DNA from: CAYQNU01 sp964419055
GTDB taxonomy: Bacteria > Bacteroidota > Bacteroidia > Flavobacteriales_D > Parvicellaceae
Direction: 5' to 3'
DNA length: 64,000 nucleotides
Assembly: GCA_964419055.1 (NCBI GenBank)
Contig: CAYQNU010000003.1
Location: 1 to 64,000, forward strand
The notes beneath the pieces were generated by a model, which saw nothing but the letters and a program-made list of their open reading frames with translations, did no database searches and had not been told where the DNA came from. Positions 16,446 through 25,344 of the stretch are shown one piece after another. The translations under genes and the position numbers were made by a program. How positions within the stretch are numbered: position 1 is the stretch's first letter; each line of letters opens with the position of its first letter.

Positions 16446-16856
16446 TTATTTACCTTTTCCTGCTGCAGGTATTACCAATTTACAATTTTTGGCACAATCT
16501 GTACTTTTATTTGTAAATTTAACAGAGGCTCCTGAACAATCACAAGTTGAACCTAACTTTGCATAATCTGCATCAGAACCAGAAAAAGAGTACAATTTTC
16601 CGTTGTGATAAACTGGTTTTGAAACCGCAGTCAAAGCAGTTCCTGCAGCAACTTCATGAATATTTGTACCTACTACTAAATCAATATTTGTAGCCAAATC
16701 ACCAGCTATGGTAGCTTTATTACTTCTTACTGAGTTGTGATTAGCTTTTTGTTGTAATGTGTCTCCTGTAGAGCCTTTACCTCCTTTGCCTTGAGCTGAT
16801 ACGGTGAAAGTCATTGCAAATAGAGCGAAAAATAGGATGGTTAATTTTGATTTCAT
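16446..16856 (-). CDS. Small secreted protein with Cys pairs, unknown
   Basis: 136 residues from the ATG at 16856; a longer in-frame start at 16892 is rejected because it would cover the -7 box. Signal peptide 1-20 ends in SAQ, followed by a Gly/Lys-rich stretch. The C-terminal third has CDCSGASVKF and CAKNC, four Cys that could form disulfides or hold metal. No family recognised. Single-gene unit convergent with tyrS. Confidence 0.7.
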   Translation of the reverse strand: MKSKLTILFFALFAMTFTVSAQGKGGKGSTGDTLQQKANHNSVRSNKATIAGDLATNIDLVVGTNIHEVAAGTALTAVSKPVYHNGKLYSFSGSDADYAKLGSTCDCSGASVKFTNKSTDCAKNCKLVIPAAGKGK

Positions 16857-16879
16857 AAAATTATATTTTTTAATTTTTA

Positions 16880-16887
16880 CAAAGCTA
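16880..16887 (-). promoter_or_regulatory. -7 box of the small secreted protein gene
   Basis: TAGCTTTG on the minus strand (16887-16880), about 23 nt before the ATG at 16856. A well-spaced TTG is not evident. Confidence 0.5.
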
Positions 16888-17152
16888 GACAATTACTATA
16901 CCAAAATAATTTTGCAACCCTTTATTTAATCAACTTTATTTTTTTAATTGTCTTGTTTCTGGAGGCCATTGGATTAGATGTCTTATTTATTTTATTTAAC
17001 TCAGGTTAAGGCAAGCTTTTATGTAACTCAATAAATTTCACCATAAACATTGATTTACATACTATTACAAGATTTTTTAAAATTCTACTATCAACCTCAC
17101 CTTAATTTTAGTACTTTCACTCCAAATTGTATAAGCCTAAAAATAAATTTAA

Positions 17153-17866
17153 ATGTTTCAATTCAAACAATTTTCCATTTCCGATGAAAATACCGCTATG
17201 AAAATTGGCACAGATGGTATTTTGTTGGGCTCTTGGGTATACGTTGACAAAGCAACTAAAATTTTAGATATTGGTGCAGGCACAGGTGTTATTGCAATTA
17301 TGAGTGCTCAAAAAAATCAAACAGCAAAAATTACAGCCATAGAAATTGATGATAATGCTATTTTAGATGCACATCAAAATATTCAAAATTGTCCTTGGAA
17401 AAATCGTATTGTGTTAATTCATACTGCTCTGCAAACTTATGACAATGAAATCACTGAGCAGGTGGATTGTATCATTTCCAACCCTCCGTTTTTCGAAAAA
17501 AGTCAGAAAGCATCTACTGATTCACGCATTAAAGCTCGACACACCGATTCGCTTCACTATATTGATTTATTGCGTTTTGCTCAAAAATGGCTCACCGATG
17601 ATGGAACCTTAAATTTAATTTTGCCAACAGAACAAGGCTATGAATGTATTGAATGCAGCTCAGATTTTGACCTCAAACCAATCCGTATTTGCGAAGTACA
17701 TCCCATTCCTGTAAAACCAGCTCACCGGTTATTGATTTCGTTTGCAAGAACATCAGCAAACGATGAAGTAGAAAAGAGTAAACTCATAATTGAAACAGGA
17801 ATTGTGCGACACGAATATACCGAAGAGTACAAAAAAGTATGTAAGGAATTTTATCTTAAGTTTTAG
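17153..17866 (+). CDS. trmN6: tRNA1(Val) (adenine37-N6)-methyltransferase TrmN6/YfiC
   Basis: 237 residues. The SAM-binding motif I is ILDIGAGTGVIAI (37-49), the acidic residue after strand 2 is in TAIEIDDNA (61-69), and the catalytic N6-adenine motif is NPPFF (110-114). The N-terminal MFQFKQFSISDENTAMKIGT is the YfiC signature in which Met-Lys-Ile-Gly-Thr-Asp-Gly sits close to SAM. It methylates A37 of tRNA-Val. It stands alone between the small secreted protein and the convergent EEP-family gene. The 296 nt upstream hold a weak TAGTACTTTC box only. Confidence 0.93.
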   Translation: MFQFKQFSISDENTAMKIGTDGILLGSWVYVDKATKILDIGAGTGVIAIMSAQKNQTAKITAIEIDDNAILDAHQNIQNCPWKNRIVLIHTALQTYDNEITEQVDCIISNPPFFEKSQKASTDSRIKARHTDSLHYIDLLRFAQKWLTDDGTLNLILPTEQGYECIECSSDFDLKPIRICEVHPIPVKPAHRLLISFARTSANDEVEKSKLIIETGIVRHEYTEEYKKVCKEFYLKF

Positions 17867-17930
17867 AAAATTCAACCATTTTGGAATTCAATTGAATCCT
17901 TATCCAAATCCTATGGTTATCAGAAAAATA

Positions 17931-19094
17931 TTATGGTTTTTTTAATTCCATTTCGACAGTCACTGCTCTATGATCAGATAAATCTTCTGTGTGGGTTTGA
18001 AAATTGGCAACTTTAAAACGCTCATCCGAAAATATATAATCAATTCTATTAACAGAGAAAATTCTATTAAAAAAATTATCTCCAATATAAGTTCCATCAA
18101 CACCATTTCCAGCTTGTACAAAAGCATCAATCAAAACCGCAGAAATTTGACGGTATGCATACGATAAAGGAACATCATTTAGATCAACACACAAAACGGC
18201 TGGATAAGAAGATTGATTTATTTCTTGCATCATTTGAACGGTTTGGTCAGCCCTCTTTTGGTAAGCCTGTATCATTCTATTCAATATATTTTGTTCTTTA
18301 TCCTTTTTACTTGCATAGTTATCAGCATTATCATCACCTAAAAACACATAATCGGCTTGCTGCAAACGAATACTCCCTAAATGTCCGTTATATACCCTAA
18401 CGGTATCTCCATGTACCACAATGTCGGCATAAATACAATTGTTACTTTTTTCATTCACAAATTCAATCAACCCTTCTTTTATGATGGGGTATTTACTATA
18501 AATGGCGGTACCAAAATTATTTTTACCTTTTTTGTTTTTTGGAACGGTATACCCTGTAAAATGCTCATAAATATACTGTAAGCCCAATGAATCTTTTAAT
18601 TCATCATTCACCGAAAAATGTATTTTATCGCCTCTGTAATATTCCTGAAAACAAATCACGTCTGGTTTTTCTCTCAATATAAATTTCACAATATTATCTT
18701 TGGTCTCTGTGTTAGTAGACCAATTATACAAGTCAAAAACCCTTACATTAAAGGTCATTACTTTAAATGACTTTTCCGTATTTAATTCGGTGTCGAAAAA
18801 AGTGATTTGAAAAAAATTCCGTAATGGAACGATGCCAAGAATCAACAGCAGTAAGGAATAGACATAATGCCTTTTTCGCTTTACAATCCAATAAATTAAT
18901 GCAGCCAAATTAAGAATTAACAATACAGGATAGGTTAATCCCAAAAAAGCAAAAAACACTATAAAATTGGGATCAATAAAGGGTGATACGTAAGCTAAAA
19001 ATAGGAGTCCAATAACAATGAAATTAAGTGTCAATAGAAATTTATTCCACCAATTCAAATCACTGTAGGGCTTTATAAAAAGTCGTTTTATCAT
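17931..19094 (-). CDS. Membrane-anchored endonuclease/exonuclease/phosphatase-family protein
   Basis: 387 residues. Three membrane segments (about 18-38, 45-68, 78-96) precede an EEP fold beginning KVMTFNVRVF (111-120), with metal-binding Glu151 (FQEYYRG), VDLNDVPLS and the terminal SDHRAV (373-378). Such N-terminally anchored EEP proteins are widespread in Bacteroidota; they may act as phosphodiesterases or phosphatases at the periplasmic face, substrate unknown. Its start overlaps the stop of the rhomboid gene by 4 nt, so it is translationally coupled to two rhomboids and mutL upstream. Confidence 0.85.
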   Translation of the reverse strand: MIKRLFIKPYSDLNWWNKFLLTLNFIVIGLLFLAYVSPFIDPNFIVFFAFLGLTYPVLLILNLAALIYWIVKRKRHYVYSLLLLILGIVPLRNFFQITFFDTELNTEKSFKVMTFNVRVFDLYNWSTNTETKDNIVKFILREKPDVICFQEYYRGDKIHFSVNDELKDSLGLQYIYEHFTGYTVPKNKKGKNNFGTAIYSKYPIIKEGLIEFVNEKSNNCIYADIVVHGDTVRVYNGHLGSIRLQQADYVFLGDDNADNYASKKDKEQNILNRMIQAYQKRADQTVQMMQEINQSSYPAVLCVDLNDVPLSYAYRQISAVLIDAFVQAGNGVDGTYIGDNFFNRIFSVNRIDYIFSDERFKVANFQTHTEDLSDHRAVTVEMELKKP

Positions 19095-20011
19095 TTGAAA
19101 TTAGCCAAAAATTCTTTTTCGCTTGCCGACAAACCTTCGTAACCTTTATATTTAATTTTATCGAGAATAGCATCCAACTTTTCTTGACGCTCTTTCTTAA
19201 CGGCATTAAACTCTTTATCATCACGTGGAGGTTTTACGCCTTCGTCTCGATATTTAGAGTAACTCACTTTCATTTTAGATTTCTTTGCACCTTTAAACCA
19301 CGTTTTTGGGCTAAAATTAGTGAAAAACGCCATTAATTTATCAAACCACTTTAACCAATACTTACCTTTTCTGTAATTGACCACAAATAGAAATCCAAAC
19401 AGTGCTCCGCCCAAATGAGCGAAGTGAGCCACCCCGCTATTTACATTGTGCATTTGAAAAAAATCAGCAATCAAAAACAGTCCAATAATCCAAATTATCT
19501 TTACCCTAACCGCACCAAAAAGCATCATTTCTAATTGAGGAGCATAGGTTATTAAGGCAGCGGCCAAAGCCATAACTCCTGCCGATGCACCAATAATTGG
19601 GTAATCACCAACGGTTTGAAAAACGGGGAATACATTTTTGGCCAAAACCTGCAGTATGCCCCCAACTATTGCCCCTACTACATAAATGCTTAAGATTTTT
19701 TTTGGACCCAAGTACGATTCCAATAATTTACCTATAAAAAGAAGCATCAGCATATTGGACAACAAATGCCAAAAATCCTTGTGGATAAACATATACGTTA
19801 TCAAAGAATAAGGATGTTGTAACAAATGCATAGGTTGGGTATTGAGTCCCAAATAATACACTATGTAATTGGAAATATCGGTTACATTCATCAAAGAGCT
19901 GAAAACATGGAGAATTCCAATAACTAAAAAAATAGCTACGTTGATGTACAACAGACGCAAATACATTCCGCCTGCTTTAAATTGATATTTCAGATTATCT
20001 ATAACGTTCAT
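19091..20011 (-). CDS. Rhomboid-family intramembrane serine protease with basic tail
   Basis: 306 residues with six or seven membrane helices. The catalytic serine is in GASAG (Ser143) and the histidine in AHFAHLGG (His196); His/Asn residues of WHLLSNML (81-88) form the oxyanion side. An additional C-terminal region (about 215-306) is highly charged and cytosolic (PRDDKEFNAVKKERQEKLDA), a feature of Bacteroidota rhomboid pairs. It cleaves substrate helices inside the inner membrane. It follows the second rhomboid by 21 nt. Confidence 0.9.
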   Translation of the reverse strand: MNVIDNLKYQFKAGGMYLRLLYINVAIFLVIGILHVFSSLMNVTDISNYIVYYLGLNTQPMHLLQHPYSLITYMFIHKDFWHLLSNMLMLLFIGKLLESYLGPKKILSIYVVGAIVGGILQVLAKNVFPVFQTVGDYPIIGASAGVMALAAALITYAPQLEMMLFGAVRVKIIWIIGLFLIADFFQMHNVNSGVAHFAHLGGALFGFLFVVNYRKGKYWLKWFDKLMAFFTNFSPKTWFKGAKKSKMKVSYSKYRDEGVKPPRDDKEFNAVKKERQEKLDAILDKIKYKGYEGLSASEKEFLANFK

Positions 20012-20032
20012 TTTGTGAAGATTGTGTCAATT

Positions 20033-20761
20033 TTAATAAAAAGTCTCTCGATTTTTTTTATTCCAATAGTACACCAAAATAAAACCAAATAAAGCCCCTC
20101 CCAAGTGAGCAAAGTGTGCTACATTATCGTGCGGATTATTTGCAAAGCCAAGGTAAAGCTCAATACCAGCATAAATAAGTACAAACCACTTCACTTTAAT
20201 GGGTATAGGAGGAAACATCAAATGCAATTCTGTATTGGGAAACAAATAAGCAAATCCTGCCAACAAACCAAACACAGCTCCGGAGGCACCTAAAACTGGC
20301 GTTGAGTGTTTGTTAAATATTTCTTGAACTATGCCTAAATGATTTGAAGGATATTTTCCTAATTCTCCATTATCATAATACTCTTGAAGCACGTCCGCAG
20401 GTAATTGAGCTACCAAATTGGCTACTTCCCATTCTACAACTAATCCATGTAAAATAGCCGCTCCAAAGGCACTAACGAAATAAAACAACAAAAATCTGCT
20501 CGGTCCCCATACGCGTTCCAATTGTGTTCCAAACATCACTAATGCGTACATATTGAAAAAAATATGAAAAAACCCAAAGGTACTGTGCATAAAAAAATGA
20601 GTAATCAACTGCACTGGCTGAAAATGAGGCGAAGAAAAAGCATATAACGCCAAATTTTCATTTACCCAAGGATAAAGGAATTGAGCAACAAACATTAATA
20701 CGTTTAAAATCAAAAGATTTTTAACGACTAAAGACATATTTGCAAAAGGATTATTAAACAT
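20033..20761 (-). CDS. Rhomboid-family intramembrane serine protease
   Basis: 242 residues with six membrane helices. Catalytic Ser160 in GASG and His216 in AHFAHLGG; the loop HSTFGFFHIFFNMYAL (59-74) is the typical helix 2 motif. Compared with its neighbour it has a short C-terminus and an inserted hydrophilic loop (about 112-150) before the serine helix. The tandem arrangement suggests duplication followed by divergence in the soluble parts. It is 17 nt downstream of mutL. Confidence 0.92.
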   Translation of the reverse strand: MFNNPFANMSLVVKNLLILNVLMFVAQFLYPWVNENLALYAFSSPHFQPVQLITHFFMHSTFGFFHIFFNMYALVMFGTQLERVWGPSRFLLFYFVSAFGAAILHGLVVEWEVANLVAQLPADVLQEYYDNGELGKYPSNHLGIVQEIFNKHSTPVLGASGAVFGLLAGFAYLFPNTELHLMFPPIPIKVKWFVLIYAGIELYLGFANNPHDNVAHFAHLGGALFGFILVYYWNKKNRETFY

Positions 20762-20778
20762 TTTTTTCTATTTTTTAT

Positions 20779-22647
20779 TTATCTTCCAAATCGTTCATCC
20801 AATTCTGTTTCGTCCAGTCTCACTACAATGGCATTGCCTTTATAATCGTAATTTGGCGAACTACACGCGAATAATTCATCAATTAAATGCCCCATTTCAT
20901 CACTCGTCAATTTTCTACCTTTTTTAATAGAACCTCCAATAGCAAGGTTCCAAGCTACCGTTTCATATTGTTTGTCAGCGTGAATCGAACTATAATTTTT
21001 GCATTGCTCCAAAAATTGGTGTATTAGTGCTTCTGCGTTATTCTCTTCCAAGCCAGCGGGTAATCCATTTACTGCCAATGTATTTTTTCCAAAATTCTCC
21101 ATCTCAAAACCCATATCTTGTATTACTGGCAACAATTCTAACATCAACGCATAACTACTATTATCTAATTCAATAGTCTGAGGAAATAACAATTTTTGAA
21201 CGCTTGCGGTTTGATTTGCACTGTTCTCCAAAAACTTTTCGAAAAGTATTTGTCGATGTGCCCGCTGTTGATCAATCATTAATAATCCACTTCCTAATTG
21301 AGTTAAAATATATTTTGAGTGTAATTGAAAGGTTTTAGAACTCTCATAAGCACTTTTACGTGAAGGGGCCATCGAAGATTGTTCCAATTCACGATTCTCG
21401 GAAAAATTGGCAGACTTTTGAATAAATTGACTTTGTTGCTCAGTGGCATCAAAAAAATTTAAATTGGCTTCTATTTGCTCTTGAGATTGATGAATTCTTG
21501 CTTTTGAACCTCCAAACCCTTCATTTGAATTCATGGAGGATCTAAAGGGATTATAATCAGGATTTACCTTTATTGTAGGTGGAACAATAGGCCTATCTTT
21601 TGGCATATAGGGAGCATTAAATGCCGATTCTTGTTCAAAATCTATGGATGGGGCAATGTTAAATTTACCCAATGAATTACGTACAGCACTGTTTATAATG
21701 GCATACATTGATTTTTCATCTTCAAACTTCACCTCAGTTTTGGTTGGATGAATATTGATATCAATCTTTGCGGGGTCAATATCTAAAAACAAAAAATAAG
21801 ATGCAAATTGATCCTTTGCCAGTAATTCATTATAAGCACTTGTTACCGCATGATGCAAGTATTGATTGCGAATAAATCGATTGTTGACAAAGAAAAATTG
21901 CTCCCCTCTGGTTTTTTTGCAATGTTCTGGTTTTACGACATATCCTTTTACATTAACAATTGGTGTATTCTCTTCTACAGGGACCAATCGTTCATTGTAT
22001 TTTTTTCCAAAAATGCCCAACACTCTATTTTTCAATGATCCTGGTGACAAATTCATCACCTCATCACCGTTGCTGTAATAAACAAAATGAACATCGGGAT
22101 GTGCCAACGCCACACGTTCCACTTCATCAATGATATGACGAATTTCAATAGGATTAGATTTTAAAAAATTTCGTCTGGCTGGAACATTAAAAAACAAATT
22201 TTTAATGGAAAAACTACTTCCATTAGAACATTGAACGGGTTCTTGTGCCATAATGGTGCTTCCTTCAATTTGAATGCGCGTGCCCAATTGAGCATCCACT
22301 TGTTTGCTTTTCAGCTCCACCTGTGCAATTGCCGCTATAGAAGCCAACGCTTCTCCTCTAAAACCTTTTGTACGTATGTTGAATAAATCATCTGCTTGCC
22401 TGATTTTTGAAGTGGCGTGTCTTTCAAAAGACATTCGAGCATCGGTTTCGGTCATTCCACAGCCATTATCAATAACTTGAATCAATGTTCTACCGGCATC
22501 TTTGATTATCAGATCTATTTTAGTACTTCCGGCATCAATAGCATTTTCCAACAATTCTTTGACAGCAGATGCAGGACGTTGTATCACCTCACCAGCAGCA
22601 ATTTGATTAGCAATATTATCTGAAAGTAACTTAATGATATCCGACAT
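20779..22647 (-). CDS. mutL: DNA mismatch repair protein MutL
   Basis: 622 residues from the ATG at 22647; a longer in-frame start adds 13 residues that do not belong to the family. GHKL ATPase motifs are intact: IAAGEVIQRPASAVKELLEN, DNGCGM and TKGFRGEALASIAA in the first 105 residues, then the transducer domain to about 330, a variable linker, and a C-terminal dimerisation domain. The position where endonuclease-type MutL has DQHAxxExxxxE reads DQQRAHRQILFE, and the C-terminus reads CSSPNYDYKG where CPHGRP is expected, so the nicking site looks altered. It couples mismatch recognition by MutS to strand removal. Confidence 0.95.
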   Translation of the reverse strand: MSDIIKLLSDNIANQIAAGEVIQRPASAVKELLENAIDAGSTKIDLIIKDAGRTLIQVIDNGCGMTETDARMSFERHATSKIRQADDLFNIRTKGFRGEALASIAAIAQVELKSKQVDAQLGTRIQIEGSTIMAQEPVQCSNGSSFSIKNLFFNVPARRNFLKSNPIEIRHIIDEVERVALAHPDVHFVYYSNGDEVMNLSPGSLKNRVLGIFGKKYNERLVPVEENTPIVNVKGYVVKPEHCKKTRGEQFFFVNNRFIRNQYLHHAVTSAYNELLAKDQFASYFLFLDIDPAKIDINIHPTKTEVKFEDEKSMYAIINSAVRNSLGKFNIAPSIDFEQESAFNAPYMPKDRPIVPPTIKVNPDYNPFRSSMNSNEGFGGSKARIHQSQEQIEANLNFFDATEQQSQFIQKSANFSENRELEQSSMAPSRKSAYESSKTFQLHSKYILTQLGSGLLMIDQQRAHRQILFEKFLENSANQTASVQKLLFPQTIELDNSSYALMLELLPVIQDMGFEMENFGKNTLAVNGLPAGLEENNAEALIHQFLEQCKNYSSIHADKQYETVAWNLAIGGSIKKGRKLTSDEMGHLIDELFACSSPNYDYKGNAIVVRLDETELDERFGR

Positions 22648-22732
22648 CTTTACAATTGAATTAATCCAACCACAAAGATAATCCAAAGGAATGTTAAACT
22701 TTTAATTTCTTTTACAAAAGTGTCAACATCAA

Positions 22733-23095
22733 TTACCTCAATAAAACTCGTAAAATTCCATCTAAATTGGTGAACAATAAATAACCCAAAGTCAAAACCA
22801 ATCCCAATATGATGATGAATCGCACACCCGAACTCATCACTCCTCCTGTGGTTCGAGATTGCTCAATTCGTTTTTGAAACTTAACACGCATTTCCAATTC
22901 CTTTGTTTCATCAAATTGGGCTTCTCCGACTTCTTCTGCAGTTTCTTTGTTGGATTCTTTTTCGTATTGTCGCTTTAATTCACTTACTCGTTCATCTAAA
23001 TCGGCCTTCACAGGGTCGTAATACCTTGGAGTGTAATCAAACCTATTGGGCTGAATTACTTTGGTGAATTTGGATTTAACAAAAGGAATCTTCAT
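22733..23095 (-). CDS. Small tail-anchored membrane protein, unknown
   Basis: 120 residues. The first 85 are soluble and highly charged, mostly helical (DERVSELKRQYEKESNKE, ELEMRVKFQKRIEQ). A single membrane helix (about 92-111) lies at the very C-terminus, followed by only a few residues, LRVLLR. That is the topology of a tail-anchored protein. Conserved in Bacteroidota by the look of its N-terminal FVKSKFTKVIQPNRFDYTPR, but no function is known to me. It is directly downstream (16 nt) of a Get3/ArsA-type ATPase gene, the family that delivers tail-anchored proteins in eukaryotes. Confidence 0.8.
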   Translation of the reverse strand: MKIPFVKSKFTKVIQPNRFDYTPRYYDPVKADLDERVSELKRQYEKESNKETAEEVGEAQFDETKELEMRVKFQKRIEQSRTTGGVMSSGVRFIIILGLVLTLGYLLFTNLDGILRVLLR

Positions 23096-23111
23096 AAGAC
23101 AAATTTATCAA

Positions 23112-24269
23112 TTATTCTTTAAATAAGTCTACCGTTAAATAAGGATCTTCATACGAATAACTGGATAAAACCATATAATTGGCAAATTTTGGTAAAAACA
23201 TGCTTTTTCGTCTGTTGGCAATATCAATGATTAACTCATCACCGTATTTTCGCAATTCAAAATCTTTACTTTTTATAAAAGGGATTTTCATTTTAACACG
23301 GTATCCATTTTCCAAATTGGTGATTTCGATGGGCTTCTCTTGATGAAAAACGGTTGAAGGCGAATTAGTTTCATACAACGAATTACCTATATGAGAAAGT
23401 AGGTCCGTTCCAAAAACCTCAGTTCCTTGATGAGGAACTTTAAAAATGGGTATGGGTTCAAAACTTTCTTCAATATCTTGAATGTATTCCGCTTGCTTGT
23501 CAATATAAGTTCTCAAAAAAGGCGAATCTTGCTGTGGAATGATTCGATTGACCACAACAGCATCAACATTATAACCGTAAAGTTGAAGATACGAATACGC
23601 TCTTTTTGCTTCTTGAACTACCATTCGTTCGGGATTGGCTACTATACGTATGGAAGTAACCTCAGGGTCTAAAAATACTTGTTGTATGTATTCCAATTTG
23701 TCAAACATGGTTTGCATTTCTTCATACCCTTTGTCCAACGGTATTCCAGTGGTTTTTCTTACAATTGAACCAAACGTTTTGATGGCAAATTTTTGACCTG
23801 GAAAGGCTTTTGTAAGCCATGATTTGGTGACCTGAGGTAAACTCAACAAAGTGAGCGTTTCGCCTGTGGGTGCACTATCAATGATGATTACATCATACGT
23901 TTTTTCTCTATAAAATTTTTCGAGCCACAAAAAAGCAGCGCCTTCTTCCATTCCGGGCAATACGGATAATTCGTCTGCAACAACATTTGATACGCCTTGA
24001 AATTTGAAAATAGCTCGCATCATTTCTTTCATACTGCTCCAATATTTTTTCATGGAGTAGTACACATCAAATTCCATACACCATAAGTTTTCGGCAACTT
24101 CGGTGGGCTCGGGTGTTAATTCTTTGTCGAGGGCATCGCTCAAGCTATGAGCAGGATCTGTAGAAATTATTAAGGTTTTTTTACCTTCTTTTGCGCTTTT
24201 AAGTGCCGTTGCAGCTGCCACGGTTGTTTTACCAACTCCACCTTTGCCTGTAAATAATATGATGCGCAT
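23112..24269 (-). CDS. Get3/ArsA-family ATPase with C-terminal HSP20-like domain
   Basis: 385 residues. Deviant Walker A GKGGVGKTT (8-16), switch I DPAHSLSDAL, and SAPTGETLTLL are all standard for a single-domain Get3/ArsA ATPase that dimerises. The last about 75 residues (from EKPIEITNLENGYRVKMK) form an alpha-crystallin/HSP20-like domain, as described for the Get3d subgroup of bacteria and plastids. No zinc-binding CxxC or arsenite Cys triad is visible, so arsenite pumping is unlikely. Client binding in a hydrophobic groove is expected. It is cotranscribed with the tail-anchored gene at 22733-23095. Confidence 0.9.
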   Translation of the reverse strand: MRIILFTGKGGVGKTTVAAATALKSAKEGKKTLIISTDPAHSLSDALDKELTPEPTEVAENLWCMEFDVYYSMKKYWSSMKEMMRAIFKFQGVSNVVADELSVLPGMEEGAAFLWLEKFYREKTYDVIIIDSAPTGETLTLLSLPQVTKSWLTKAFPGQKFAIKTFGSIVRKTTGIPLDKGYEEMQTMFDKLEYIQQVFLDPEVTSIRIVANPERMVVQEAKRAYSYLQLYGYNVDAVVVNRIIPQQDSPFLRTYIDKQAEYIQDIEESFEPIPIFKVPHQGTEVFGTDLLSHIGNSLYETNSPSTVFHQEKPIEITNLENGYRVKMKIPFIKSKDFELRKYGDELIIDIANRRKSMFLPKFANYMVLSSYSYEDPYLTVDLFKE

Positions 24270-24294
24270 GATTTGGTTGAAAGATTAAAAAAAA

Positions 24295-25311
24295 TTAATA
24301 AGCCGAAGTAAATTGTTTGAGGAAACGTAAATCATTTTCGAAGAAATGACGCAAATCGTTAACCCCATATTTGAGCATAGTGATGCGTTCTATTCCCATT
24401 CCAAATGCAAATCCGCTGTACACTTTGCTATCGATACCACAATTTTCTAATACATTAGGATCTACCATTCCGCAACCCATAATTTCTAAAAACCCAGTAT
24501 GCTTACACACATTACAGCCTTTTCCACCGCACAGTTGACAAGAAACATCTACCTCAGCGCTGGGTTCTGTAAATGGAAAATAGGAAGGGCGTAAACGGAT
24601 TTCGGTTTTTTCACCAAACAATTCACGTGCAAAATAAAGCAGGGTTTGTTTTAAGTCAGCAAATGAAACGTTTTTGTCAATATACAATCCCTCTACTTGA
24701 TGAAAAATACAGTGCGCACGAGCCGAAATGGCCTCATTTCTGAAAACTCTTCCCGGAGCCAAAATACGAATGGGTGGTTTTTGATTTTCCATCACCCTAA
24801 TTTGTATAGAAGACGTATGGGTGCGCAACGCCATTTCTTTTGAGATAAAAAAGGTGTCTTGCATATCACGTGCAGGATGCTCAGGTGGAAAATTCAAAGC
24901 GGTGAAATTGTGCCAATCGTCTTCAATTTCGGGGCCATCGGCTACCAAATAACCAATGCGTTTAAAAATATCTAAAATTTCTTTTCGCACTAATGACAAC
25001 GGATGTCTGGCTCCCAACAAAACCTCCTCCCCTGACCTTGATTTGTCCAATTCTTCAGCATTGGTAACCAAGGTAGCATCCAACTGTTCTTTTAACGCAA
25101 TTATTTTATCTTGAGCAGCTTGTTTGAGTACATTGATTTTTTGACCAAATGCTTTCTTCTCTTCCACTGGCACATTTCTCAACTCATTGAGCAATTCAGT
25201 AATCTCTCCTTTTTTGCCCAACATAGCTACCCTAAATTGTTCTAACTCTTCATAAGAAGTCGCGTTAAACGACTCTACTTTTGCTCCTATCTCATCTACT
25301 TTTTCAATCAT
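24295..25311 (-). CDS. pheS: Phenylalanyl-tRNA synthetase alpha subunit
   Basis: 338 residues, the usual PheS size. An N-terminal coiled-coil (about 1-90) for tRNA binding is followed by the class II core: motif 1 GARHPLSLVRKEILDIFKRI (100-119), motif 2 around PGRVFRNEAISARAHCIFHQ with the catalytic Arg, and motif 3 GFAFGMGIERITMLKYG near the C-terminus. A Cys-rich loop CQLCGGKGCNVCKH (about 258-271) is a zinc-knuckle-like insert found in many Bacteroidota PheS. It pairs with PheT, encoded elsewhere, to charge tRNA-Phe. It lies 25 nt upstream of the Get3-like gene. Confidence 0.96.
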   Translation of the reverse strand: MIEKVDEIGAKVESFNATSYEELEQFRVAMLGKKGEITELLNELRNVPVEEKKAFGQKINVLKQAAQDKIIALKEQLDATLVTNAEELDKSRSGEEVLLGARHPLSLVRKEILDIFKRIGYLVADGPEIEDDWHNFTALNFPPEHPARDMQDTFFISKEMALRTHTSSIQIRVMENQKPPIRILAPGRVFRNEAISARAHCIFHQVEGLYIDKNVSFADLKQTLLYFARELFGEKTEIRLRPSYFPFTEPSAEVDVSCQLCGGKGCNVCKHTGFLEIMGCGMVDPNVLENCGIDSKVYSGFAFGMGIERITMLKYGVNDLRHFFENDLRFLKQFTSAY

Positions 25312-25344
25312 TCTTTTCGGTTATCTAATGTGTATAAAAAGCGG

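Noticed and set aside
17866..17931. Palindrome GGAATTCAATTGAATCC as terminator
   Set aside because: No T-run on either strand; likely chance between convergent genes.
23112..24269. Arsenite efflux ATPase ArsA
   Set aside because: No arsenite-binding Cys set, no ars genes nearby, and the HSP20-like tail fits the Get3d group.
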